Shown here: positions 1 through 9,439 of the stretch, piece by piece
Numbering within the stretch: position 1 is the first letter of the stretch
Layout of the letters: the number at the start of each line of letters is the position of its first letter
NCBI GenBank assembly: GCA_032718475.1
Contig: JAUCBJ010000221.1
Span: 1-47,803, forward strand
Origin: Nemertoderma westbladi
Taxonomy: Eukaryota > Xenacoelomorpha > Nemertodermatida > Nemertodermatidae
DNA: 47,803 nucleotides
Reading direction: 5' to 3'
The notes under the pieces: model-generated
The model's database searches: none
Seen by the model: the letters and a program-made list of their open reading frames with translations, nothing else
What the model was told of the DNA's origin: nothing
Made by a program: the position numbers and the translations under genes

Positions 1-296
1 ACTAGGGGCAGCAGAGATGATGAGCAAGAGTCTATAGTAACATATTGCTGTCTGTGTGCTAAAAAACTAGAGATTAATTGAAGAGGGAGGCCTCGCACGC
101 CATAGCAACCTAGCTTATTTAAAAGTATTTTGTGATTGATGGTATCAAATGCCTTCTTTAGATCTATGTATATTGCATATGTATTGTATTTATTGTCTAG
201 TGCCTGGTGTATTTTTTCTATTACCGAAAGTAGTGCGTGCGAGGTAGAAATTTTGGGCCGAAAACCGAACTGGGAATTAGTTAGTATTTTATATTT
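1..296 (-). pseudogene. LINE A reverse transcriptase, part downstream of the LTR-element insertion
   Basis: The minus strand is open and encodes the first palm segment of a non-LTR reverse transcriptase. I read FGFRPK followed, about 35 residues later, by IDLKKAFDTINH (near bases 131-164), the fingers/palm A block of CR1/L2/Jockey-type LINEs. The same reading frame is found at 11665-12470 on the minus strand. Removing the LTR element and one copy of the TATTT duplication makes the frame continuous through the insertion point, so both pieces are one gene. It runs off the left edge, so the catalytic YxDD box and the 3' end are not in the window. Confidence 0.85.
292..296. repeat. Target site duplication TATTT, left copy
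   Basis: The five bases TATTT directly before the 5' LTR are repeated directly after the 3' LTR at 11665-11669. A perfect 5-bp duplication is usual for BEL/Pao integration. Confidence 0.9.
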
Positions 297-1549
297 TGTA
301 AAAGCTTCTGTGGGATATAACTGGCCCCTTTGCTTCGCAATCCAGTTTCCCCCCAGGCGCTGGAATACTCTAAAAGGCTCTCTAACTATATATATATTCC
401 CCTCGCCCGCAAGGTACCGTTATAGGTGTTTTAACGGACATAAAAGTCATTCTTCTATATACGTGCTTTGGCGGACATGGTAAGGCAAAAAACCCGCAAT
501 GCACCAAATACCTTTACACAGCTTAGCCGTGATGATTCAGATTACGACATCTAACAGCTGGTTGCTGACGTGGAAGCGGCCATTGGACACATGGTTCTTT
601 GTTTAGCTTGAGCCAATCAGAGCGATTTTTTCTGTCGATGTGGAGATATTCGGCCGATCATACTAGGAGTGTTCAGTCTTACTGTTTTTTCTTGATACTG
701 TTGTGTTGTTGCTATCTAGGCCAGGAACACCGGCTCTAGAGTCAATTCGTTTCAGACTTTAGAAGAAACATTAGTAGGCTTAAGATTATAGAGCGTATAA
801 CTGTTATCGGCTCAATCTGCACATACATTGTCATATCATATCTTAACCTACCGTCTTAATGCTTTTTACTGTTGTCATATTTTGTATTAGTTGGTTGAAT
901 ATTATTTGGAGAACATCTATAAAGAACCCAAATTTCCCAATTTTCTTGATACACTACAGGTTAGAGAGACGGGTTATATATAGCGATTGCGACTTATATT
1001 ATTGTGGTTTGTAGTGAATTTAATGCTATTTGATAAGCACTACATGAGTCAGTTGCTGTTCTCTTTATATATGATAAAATTCATTGACGGTCGGCAAATT
1101 AGTGAGCAGTATTGTGTGTTACCGGTAGTGTGCATGATTGTGGCTGATAACTAAGCATTTCCTAAAGAATGCGCCTCATACGTGAATCATAAGCCTTACC
1201 GACTTGCCGTTGTGATTAGTATAAGTCATATCTCTGTTTATCTAGATAGAGCGCCACGTCCTAAAGGAACTGTTAATATTTCCCGAAAGTGAATAATATT
1301 AGTCAGAAATTATTTATTAACGATCAATCGAATAATACAGTAAGCTTACACTGCAATAATAATCTAAGCCCTCAGAATCCAGTCTCCCGGGTATATCCAG
1401 CGGGTGAATGGACGCGCACTAGGCTGGCTTCTGCTAATGTTGTGTTTATTGGTATTAAATATTTGTCATCTTCTAAAGTCTATTTATAAACCAAAAGACA
1501 TATAAATTTTGGCAGGTTAAACTGCTAAAGGTCTTCAAAAGCGCGTACA
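297..1549 (+). repeat. 5' LTR of the BEL/Pao-type element
   Basis: It starts TGTAAAAGC and ends GCGCGTACA and matches 10412-11664 over the same 1253 bp. Related copies are a solo LTR on minus at 16430-17607 and a divergent LTR at 46901-47803. A TATA-like stretch lies at 975-983, but the distant copy at 47.5 kb does not keep it, so I do not call it a promoter. No convincing coding sequence is present. Confidence 0.95.
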
Positions 1550-1617
1550 ATAACAGTTATTGACTTTATTGCAGTAAGCAATAAAGTTGAAAGTACCGGT
1601 CGACCGGTAAACCTGAA

Positions 1618-1745
1618 CCGGTACTTCTGTAGGTCAGTAGGCCCAACTGCCAGAACCGGTACTGCTGTAGGTCCGTAGGTCCAACTGCCAGAACCGGTAC
1701 TTCTGTAGGTCCGTAGGCCCAACTGTCCTAACCGGTACTTCCAGT
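1618..1745. repeat. 38-bp minisatellite, three units and a partial fourth
   Basis: Units begin with CCGGTAC at 1618, 1656, 1694 and 1732, exactly 38 bases apart. Each full unit contains CTGTAGGTC and CCAACTG. It lies just downstream of the 5' LTR. Confidence 0.9.
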
Positions 1746-1917
1746 ATAAGTACATTAGTATTATTCGATTTTGATTATTGTATACTGGTAGGTCTTAGTA
1801 TTTAATCAGGGACAGCCGCCCTGGTTTTTTATTGAGATTTTACTTATTTCTGTCAGTTTTATTTACATGTAAGTTAATATTGAGCTGAAGACGTGTAAGT
1901 CTGCTCAGATTGTTCAG

Positions 1918-2495
1918 ATAATTGTAGGCCGGACTGTTGTCGGATTGTTGTTGGGTTTGGAGAGATTACTGCGTGTGTAGAGTTTGTCCGATAGAGTGCC
2001 AGTTAGTAAGTTGGGGCAGCCATAGCTGTAAGGTCAAACCCCTCTTAAAGAATAAGTCGTACTACCGTGTTAGAACGCATAGTAACTAACCATTTTGGAA
2101 TCTGCACATACTGTAGTTTATTTAGGCTTGACAGTATTCTGCCAACGTTTTGGCCTGTGTTTGTTTGTGTGGTTTGTTCAGGTACCGTAATAGTTATTAC
2201 TCAGATATTTTGTAGGCTGGATTGTTGTCTAGCTATTATTAGGTCTGAAGAGATTACTGCGTGTGTAGAGTTTGTCCGATAGAGTGCCAGTTAGTAAGTT
2301 GGGGCAGCCATAGCTGTAAGGTCAATCCCCTCTTAAAGAATAAGTCGTACTACCGTGTTAGAACGCATACTAACTAACCATTTTGGAATCTGCATATACT
2401 GTAGTTTATTTAGGCTTGGTGGTAGTCTGCCAGCGTTTGGTTTGTATTTTGTTTGAGTATTCTGTACGGGTAGCGTAATATTTATTATTCAGAGT
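1918..2495. repeat. ~288-bp tandem duplication in the leader
   Basis: The stretch containing GATTACTGCGTGTGTAGAG at about 1965 recurs 288 bases later at about 2253. Matching continues for well over 150 bases on the right through AAGGTCAA and GTACTACCGTGTTAGAACGC, with scattered substitutions, and more weakly to the left. The second copy fades out near 2495. Confidence 0.9.
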
Positions 2496-3419
2496 TTATG
2501 CGATTATTCGCAACATTCATGTCCCCAAGTTTATTCCTACAGTAATTGTGCTTGTTACACATACTGTTATAGTTAAATTAACCCCGGTACTACACGGGCT
2601 GCTTGGCGTAGGTAAAGACTGGTGACTTTGTGCTTCGGTCACTCCAACAGATGCCGTGGTTCTTTTAACTGTTCAAGTATATTTAACTACTGATTATTTG
2701 TTGTACCAGTACTTGTACCGAATTTAGGGTTTAGTGTACAGTGCTTTCCGAAGTAATTAGTGTGTAGGCAGTATATTTGTGTTGTAAAGTGGTTAATAGG
2801 CACGTTGGATCTGGTAGTCCGCGGTAATTAACTTCCAGGTAGGAACACTCCGTGATACATAACGTAGTACCTATAGCGATACGGCTATAGGTCGTCAGGC
2901 GGTGGTATTTTCCTATCTGGACAGTACAATATATTTACTACTACTTATTATTTTCAAATACCGTAGTACCCTATCCTTTGTAATAACCAGAATTCTAACC
3001 CTTTGTTAGGCTGGTTTGTAGACTTCCTGTAAAATTACCCTAAAATTTCGTACGTAATATTTTTGTTGTGTTTAGTTAGAGAATTAATCTCACCCGTATC
3101 GTAAGTAATTTGTAGATAAGTAACTTAGGAAGTAGAATTATCTGTTTTAGTGTCTAATAAGTAGCACTTCACTGAGAGCGCACAGCTTTTGTGTAGTGAT
3201 TTCTTCCCAGAAATAGTAACATCTATTTCAATATTGTAACAAAACCCCTCATATGGGTACATATAAATCCACTAAATCTATTAATAAAATAGTAGGCCTG
3301 TTATACAACACTTAGGTCTTAATATCAGTTGGACTGCTGCTCAAATAACGGTAATAAAGTAAGTAGAGTAACCAAGTAACCCCTAACATTAAGAAATTCA
3401 ATTATTTTAAAATAATTGA

Positions 3420-3675
3420 CATACCGGTATTTACAATAGGCTTATTATATTTATTCTATAAATTTAGGCTGAAATCATACCGGTATTCTGTAATTAATTC
3501 TAGTCTGTAATAATTATACTTATATATACTATAAGTGTCAGCTGTATACCGGTATTCACGATAGGCCTATTATATATTTATATATAGTTGTGCTAAAATT
3601 ATATACCGGTACTCTGTGACAAATCTAGTCTGTAATAATACTTATATATATACTATAAGCATACCGGTATTCTAA
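3420..3675. repeat. Cluster of ATACCGGTAT palindromes
   Basis: The 10-bp palindrome ATACCGGTAT or a one-base variant occurs near 3423, 3480, 3547, 3603 and 3661, followed by TTC or TCT and separated by TA-rich sequence. The pattern suggests a ~125-bp duplicated unit. The core ACCGGT is shared with the minisatellite at 1618-1745. Confidence 0.75.
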
Positions 3676-3857
3676 TATATTATATATATATCCCGCTACA
3701 TTAAGTAGCAGTATCGGTAATTGATTACTAGGCTAGCAGTGATACTGAATTACTAGACTTGCTTTAACTGTAATATAGCAGTAGGCATTCAACTGTACAA
3801 ACAAAAATTTCTGACACAAAACGGGCACTGTCAGATAGTCTTTTGGAAGGTGTTAGA

Positions 3858-6800
3858 ATGAGTCTTAGACTTGGACAGTGTCTTGAAAGGAAGGTGGCAG
3901 AGGCAATGGCAACAGCAGAAGCGGAAAGAAAAGCGGCAGAGGCAGTGGCAGAAGCAGAACGGAAGGCGTCTGAAGCGACTACCCAACTAGAGCTGGAAAA
4001 CCTTCAGGCGAAACAAGATTACTTGAAGAAACAAACCAGAAGACAGGGATTTGCCTCCTCCGATGAAGGTGATATAAGAGATCCCGAAAGTAGAGGTAAT
4101 AAATCTCGTTCAAGCGGACGTAGAAGAATGCCACACCGTCAGAAGTTATCTAACTTCCCTCTTGAGGTGAGAAGGCGACTGGCTGGTGTAGACTTAGGTA
4201 ATCTTGAACCCACAGACCAAATTATTGCAGTAGACAGACTCCCTACTATAGTAGATGAGCCTGAAATAATTAGGCCTGTCGTTCCCAAAGCCACTCCTGT
4301 GCTAGAGACCCCTGTACTTCCAGAGCTTAACTATAAATTCCCTTTGTACAGTACTAAACTACATGTGCCCAGTAGGACTGTTCCCGAGGCCGAACCCGTC
4401 CTGGACGCCGAGCGAGATATCAAGAATTTATCGCCCGTCGTCTCTCGCTCGCCCGCTACTACGTTGGCGACTCCCGCTTCGGCGGTTGAGTGGGTAGCTG
4501 AGGGACGACGGGAGATGGGTCTCCTGCTCGAGCAGCTGAGGGAACACTGTTTGTGCTCCTCTCAGCAGGTCCGGGAAATGGAAGAGACTGTTCAGCAGCT
4601 CAAGGGAACAGTAAGGGAAAGTAGGTTAGAGTTGCAAAAGGTGCAGCAAAGTATCGCGTTAGAACGCGATAAATTAGTCAATTTACAAAGGGGTATACCA
4701 CCACCCCCTGTAACAATGTGTCAACCCGTTAGGTCTGAAGTATCTCATGCGCAAGGTGTGGAGCCTACACGCATCTATACTGCTAGTGAAGTAGAAACTC
4801 CTATAGTAAACCCTATTCCGGGTGATTATAAACCTGTTGATAATAATATTCCATATAGACCTGATCATAATCCGAGAAATTTATATACCGATAATTCTAT
4901 ATTCAATAATACGATGGCTCAAGAAAGTTTTACGCGTCAAATGGCTAGAACCGAAGCCCGTCAAGCGGTAAAGGTTGGAGAGATCGTCAAGTTCAATGGA
5001 GATGAGATGAAATGGTTACCTTTTAATGAATATTACAAAGATAACATACAGAATTCTGTGCTATCTAACGGAGAGAAACTCAGATACCTCATCGAATGCT
5101 TGGAAGGACCTCCCAAGTTAATGGCGTTAAAATTTATTGGACATCCAGATGGATTAAGACAAGTTTGGGATACATTAAACATCAGGTATGGTAATAGGAC
5201 TAACATAGCTAGGTATTTATATGCGAAATTAATGGCGCCCCGAAAGTTTCTTAGCAGCGGGATTATAGAATTTTCCGATGAGATTCAGGAGATCTGTAGA
5301 CAGCTAGATTGGTTAGGTAAGTCTCATGAATACCAGAACTCTATGGTTGTAGGAGCCTTAGCATCTACTTTACCAAAGGGTGGAGTAGGTACACGCTGGG
5401 ACAAGAAAGTGTTATATATGATGGAACAACAACAACGAGACCCTACCATGGCTGATCTCATGTCCTTCTTAGATAGTGAAGTAAAATTACAACTCATAAA
5501 GCAGTCCAGAGAGAAAACATGGGAAAATAAGGTAAGTGAGAAACCCGTTTCTAGGAGAAGGGTAACACCAGTGTGTTATACTGACGACGACGAAAGCCAA
5601 GTCTCTCAGGAAGAGGACAGCGGGAAAGACACAGCAAAATCCTACTATGACAACAAGACCTATAAAGACGTAAGTAAATATAAGTCTCGAACCAGTGACA
5701 GGAGAGAACAGGTAACAACAACTCCTCCTACGTCTCCTAAGAGAATTCACGGAAGAAAGCCCGAAGAAAGTACGAGAGTGCATAACGTTACCCAAGGTAA
5801 AGTGAGTAACATCAAACCAAAATGTGCGCTGTGCGACGGGCCCCACCGTTTGAGTGTGTGTGCTGAATTCCTAAAGAAATCCCTGGTAGACAGACGTGAA
5901 GTCATGTGGGATAAGCGGTTATGCTATAATTGCCTCAGACCAGGACACCAACGGCGAACCTGTTACTCCGAAGTAAAGTGTGCAAAGTGCGGTGCGAAAC
6001 ATCACATCTTGTTACGCAGTGAATTCGAACGAAACAACCCGAGTCAGGTAAGTGAGCCCGAACTACATGTCCAATTCAGTGATGTAAATGACACTGATCA
6101 AGAGTCTGAGATGGAAGGATTCTATACGGACGAATTCTCCGACGCCAACGAATCCTGTTACCTAATAAATACCGCAGTGTATCGAGCACTTACGTATGAA
6201 AAGGACACCGACAATGAGTTCCCCCCAACTACCTTTGACAGACAACCATCTTGGAAACCTCCAACTTCCAACGTAGGAATCAGAGAATTTCCTGTAGTGC
6301 AGGTAAGAGTTCACGGTCCCAACAAAAGTTACATAGTGAACGCCCTCCTTGACTCCGGCAGCACAGGAACATTCATCGATCAAGAACTAGCCGAAGATAT
6401 CTTTGCTGAACAACCCAAATTCCAAACTAAGTTGAATATGTCCGGAATTATGCAGGTTTGGAAATCTACCATAACGGCAGATTACTATGTAGGTGCGTTG
6501 TCCACCCCCCAGGATAAATTAGGAGCACAAAGTATAAGGTCAGTAAAAATGGTGGCTATAAAGAACTTCGCTACTACCCAAGTAGAACCTTATAACTGGG
6601 ACGAGGACGAGAGCATCCAACAGCTTAAGATACCTCGATTCCAGACAGATTATCCTGGAGTGCAAATACTCATCGGCCAAAACGCGCATGAGGCGCTCGA
6701 GACATTGGAGAAACGGCCTGCTCAACCCCAGCCACTACAAACCTATGCGGTAAGAACTAGAGTAGGTTGGTACTTCACTGGCCCTTCCCGTAGAACTCTC

Positions 6801-7256
6801 AAAGAGAGATTACCTCAACAACAGGTATACCAAGTAAAGGAATGGGAAGTGGAGAACAGTGATGTGGACGATCCAACTGAAGGAACACCATACTCCTCAG
6901 ATAATGACGATATTAACTCCAATGTAGATCAATGGAGACATTGCCTTGGGACGATTAATCCAGCCGACATCGCTTCCAGAGGAGCAACTCCTCAAGAACT
7001 GATAGATACTCCAGGCTGGTTAGGTGGATCCGACTTCTTAAGTAAAGAAGAAGAAGAATGGCCTCCTCATCTTACCCCGGTGAAGATTGGACAGGCCAAG
7101 GGAGCGGAGAAAGTAACACAACAACTCAATCGCCCAGCTAGTCGTTTATGTTTACTGGAAAGAGACCAAAAACTGTCCGGAAACTATGGAAGGCAAGATA
7201 CTCTTCCTACGACCACTTCCCTAATCCGACAAATATCTAGGGACTCCATAACGTAA
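3858..7256 (+). CDS. BEL/Pao-type Gag-protease polyprotein (RT and integrase deleted)
   Basis: This 1132-aa protein would build the particle and process it. I chose ATG 3858 because the open frame upstream has no other ATG. In order: an Ala/Glu-rich coiled coil (residues ~12-62), a second coiled coil (~225-285), a DUF1759-like capsid region (~370-540), three Pao-type zinc knuckles (655-668, CX2CX3HX4C; 689-702, CX2CX4HX4C; 707-714), a retropepsin site D832-S-G, and GWYFTGP (~969-975). In autonomous Pao elements RT, RNase H and integrase follow. Here the next recognisable piece is W1026 to NPADIASRG (~1034-1042) and FLSKEEEEWPP, sequence that normally lies after RNase H. Thus roughly RT plus RNase H is deleted in frame, and the protein ends without integrase. 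The frame is otherwise intact. Confidence 0.92.
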   Translation: MSLRLGQCLERKVAEAMATAEAERKAAEAVAEAERKASEATTQLELENLQAKQDYLKKQTRRQGFASSDEGDIRDPESRGNKSRSSGRRRMPHRQKLSNFPLEVRRRLAGVDLGNLEPTDQIIAVDRLPTIVDEPEIIRPVVPKATPVLETPVLPELNYKFPLYSTKLHVPSRTVPEAEPVLDAERDIKNLSPVVSRSPATTLATPASAVEWVAEGRREMGLLLEQLREHCLCSSQQVREMEETVQQLKGTVRESRLELQKVQQSIALERDKLVNLQRGIPPPPVTMCQPVRSEVSHAQGVEPTRIYTASEVETPIVNPIPGDYKPVDNNIPYRPDHNPRNLYTDNSIFNNTMAQESFTRQMARTEARQAVKVGEIVKFNGDEMKWLPFNEYYKDNIQNSVLSNGEKLRYLIECLEGPPKLMALKFIGHPDGLRQVWDTLNIRYGNRTNIARYLYAKLMAPRKFLSSGIIEFSDEIQEICRQLDWLGKSHEYQNSMVVGALASTLPKGGVGTRWDKKVLYMMEQQQRDPTMADLMSFLDSEVKLQLIKQSREKTWENKVSEKPVSRRRVTPVCYTDDDESQVSQEEDSGKDTAKSYYDNKTYKDVSKYKSRTSDRREQVTTTPPTSPKRIHGRKPEESTRVHNVTQGKVSNIKPKCALCDGPHRLSVCAEFLKKSLVDRREVMWDKRLCYNCLRPGHQRRTCYSEVKCAKCGAKHHILLRSEFERNNPSQVSEPELHVQFSDVNDTDQESEMEGFYTDEFSDANESCYLINTAVYRALTYEKDTDNEFPPTTFDRQPSWKPPTSNVGIREFPVVQVRVHGPNKSYIVNALLDSGSTGTFIDQELAEDIFAEQPKFQTKLNMSGIMQVWKSTITADYYVGALSTPQDKLGAQSIRSVKMVAIKNFATTQVEPYNWDEDESIQQLKIPRFQTDYPGVQILIGQNAHEALETLEKRPAQPQPLQTYAVRTRVGWYFTGPSRRTLKERLPQQQVYQVKEWEVENSDVDDPTEGTPYSSDNDDINSNVDQWRHCLGTINPADIASRGATPQELIDTPGWLGGSDFLSKEEEEWPPHLTPVKIGQAKGAEKVTQQLNRPASRLCLLERDQKLSGNYGRQDTLPTTTSLIRQISRDSIT

Positions 7257-8884
7257 TAACATATGGAGTGGGCGTGTGACTATATCATTTTATATTTGTT
7301 TTTATTTTATATTTATGTATGTATTATTATGTAATTTTATTATAATCGTTTCCTTTAATTTTATTTAGAAGAATGATATTTTAGTGATTATTTAGTAGAT
7401 TAGTGCAATATATTAGTGTTTATTACGTACGTAATTACTTATAATATATATTTAGTGCGACGGCGAGAAATAATTATTTTTCTCTTTCCTTACTGTCCGT
7501 ATCATATTATAAATACGTGACTACAGTAAGATGAAATGTCCGTACTTATTAAAGTACAATAAAGCCACTACTATATTCAAGTATTATTGGTAGGCAGAGT
7601 ATTAGGAATGCAAAGTTCAGATCCTCGTGTCTCGGCTAAACCAAGCTCTGGGTAGACCTTGGAAACGACTTGCCTCTTCACACTGACATTGCTTCGTGCG
7701 ATATTGCTCTTCTACCTTATATTAAATAATACATATAGTAGCGTGATGTCCCTCTAACAGTAGCGTAAATCGCAAATAAATCTGTTAAACCTTTGACCAT
7801 CTGTAATTCTAGTCGATTAAGATATCGCGGCACCCATCGGTATACTTGAAAGACAAATTCTAGAATCAGTGGTTAACGTCCCCAGACAAGTTCTGGAATA
7901 AATCGGTGCCTATCTTAAATATTAATTTAATATTTGTTAAAATCTGTAAAATTCAGATCCTTTAAAATTTCTAGTCAATTAAGATATCGCAGCACTTACC
8001 GATAATCTTAAAAGACAATTTCATAGAATTAAGGATCCTATGTCCCCAGACCTGCTCTGGAATCAAATTGTGTCAATTTTAACATCAAATAATAAAATTC
8101 ACGGGAATAAATTTAAATTCATATTTTAAATGAATTTCATAAATTGTCATTTTGTACAATTTATAACATTCCCAAAATTTCATTAATTAATAGATCATGG
8201 GAGCGGAGATTCACCCTATTGAGTGTATTAGAGTGCGAGAATCTCCAACATATAGTCAATAGCCAATAAAATTAATAAAATCATACATAAAGAGGATATT
8301 GACAATTAAAGAATTATTATTAAATAGCATCCCAGATCTGTATGCATGAGAATTACCCTAATTCTACCGCTAGCATTCCATAATGTCACTATAGCAACAC
8401 CCACGCTAGAATTAGAAGCAAGTTAAAAGAACAATAGAAAGCTTGTCACATTGCATAGCATAGAGAATACATAGCACACTGTTAGTATCCAAAGATACAC
8501 AGTAATAACGTGACATTCTGGAAGGCACTGACTAACGGACAAATGGCCTGTATGTGTACAATTGGTGACAGTTGTGTGGAATTTGTGCATTTATAGGTGA
8601 ATGTTACTGCTAATGTATGTTTACAGTAGCTAGTCGCAATTGTGAAAGTAACCCAACTCTCCTATAGAAAGAACCTAAAGTGGATTCAAGCCTTTGGGAC
8701 GGACAGTGGAGTGACTTGTGCCGGTTATCGTTGTCGTGCTGTTGCTACATGTTGGCGTAAACACCGCGACGACGGTACATCGGCGCTGAGAATCCCACTG
8801 TCCGGGGGCAAAGCGAGGTAGGCAGCGACGTCCGCTCGCCTAAACATAAACTCATTTCGATATTAATAAACTCAGATAGCAGAT
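7257..8884 (+). other. Noncoding region between Gag-PR and the 3' coding block of the LTR element
   Basis: No protein of note is found on either strand. The left part is AT-rich. A ~167-bp tandem duplication with matching stem-loops lies at about 7797-8080. A purine-rich GGGAGCGGAGA at about 8201 resembles the GGGAGCGG that abuts the 3' LTR. This region occupies the place where RT and integrase would be in a full element, but no pol relics were recognised in it. Confidence 0.6.
7797..8080 (+). repeat. Duplicated stem-loop segment (two ~115-bp copies, offset ~167 bp)
   Basis: Copy 1 (about 7806-7905) and copy 2 (about 7973-8070) share TCTAGTCRATTAAGATATCG and AAAGACAA. Each ends with a small hairpin, CCAGACAAGTTCTGG and CCAGACCTGCTCTGG, preceded by TCCC. 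The loop bases differ while the stems are kept, which hints at RNA structure. Confidence 0.75.
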
Positions 8885-9262
8885 ATGACGGAGTTGATAG
8901 AAGATGATCTTGGTATCAGGGAGCGATATACTCTACCTTTACAAGCATTTGTGGATAGCTTGATACGCGGTGAAACCGATCCAACCATTACGGAGGACGA
9001 TGGTCGTTATATCGAACCGCCGATGTCCCAAGAGCAACTTACGCGTGAATTGGACTATCGAAAATTCACCGCTCGCTATACGCATCGTAATAGTACGTAT
9101 ATGGACTTCCTAACTACCGGCCATCCTATCGATTTACATGATACGGACGATGTAGACACCGAAAGGGAAATGGTTCTATTTAAATATCATACCCAGCGGA
9201 GTCGTAACGATAAACCGAGAATAGATCACGAAAATTCTATTCGTAACAGACTGGGAAGATGA
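8885..9262 (+). CDS. Hypothetical acidic 125-aa protein in the 3' block of the LTR element (ORF A)
   Basis: I do not recognise it. It starts at ATG 8885, is acidic and hydrophilic, and has no signal peptide or membrane segment, so it is not an envelope protein. CpG-rich codons contrast with the AT-rich flanks, which suggests real coding history. It ends at TGA 9260-9262. A second frame from about 9224 to TAG 9330-9332 also reads as protein-like and acidic (DEPICLESEEIQ...). The original frame reopens after TGA 9281-9283 and runs into the zinc-knuckle ORF. ORF A may therefore be the N-terminal part of one larger protein broken by two small indels, or a separate short protein. Confidence 0.6.
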   Translation: MTELIEDDLGIRERYTLPLQAFVDSLIRGETDPTITEDDGRYIEPPMSQEQLTRELDYRKFTARYTHRNSTYMDFLTTGHPIDLHDTDDVDTEREMVLFKYHTQRSRNDKPRIDHENSIRNRLGR

Positions 9263-9439
9263 ACCAATATGCCTAGAATCTGAGGAGATTCAGCCTATCG
9301 CGCCCGGAACAGCGACAACGATTATATCCTAGAATGGTATCAAGGTCCACAGTGTCTCACTGCGTACAATTATCGCCATGCCAACTATGTTTCTCGGCAA
9401 CGTTGTCGGTTATGCGCATCGAGAGACCATGTTACGCCC

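Larger units (their letters stand above)
1550..3857 (+). other. Long repetitive 5' leader of the LTR element
   Basis: About 2.3 kb separates the LTR from the Gag start. No plausible gene is present. It holds a 38-bp minisatellite (1618-1745), a ~288-bp tandem duplication (about 1918-2495) and an AT-rich stretch with repeated ATACCGGTAT palindromes (3420-3675). I could not find a TGG-starting primer binding site just after the LTR. Leader length and many short upstream ORFs suggest splicing, shunting or internal entry for Gag translation, which is inference. Confidence 0.7.

Noticed and set aside
136-483. Plus-strand 115-codon frame across the LINE/LTR junction
   Set aside because: It crosses the insertion boundary at 297; the LINE coding strand there is minus.
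1289-1489. 66-codon open frame in each LTR copy
   Set aside because: It is repeated only because the LTR is repeated, has no motif, and is not supported by the divergent LTR.
5487-5846. 119-codon minus frame inside Gag
   Set aside because: Shadow of the Gag-PR frame, no recognisable features.
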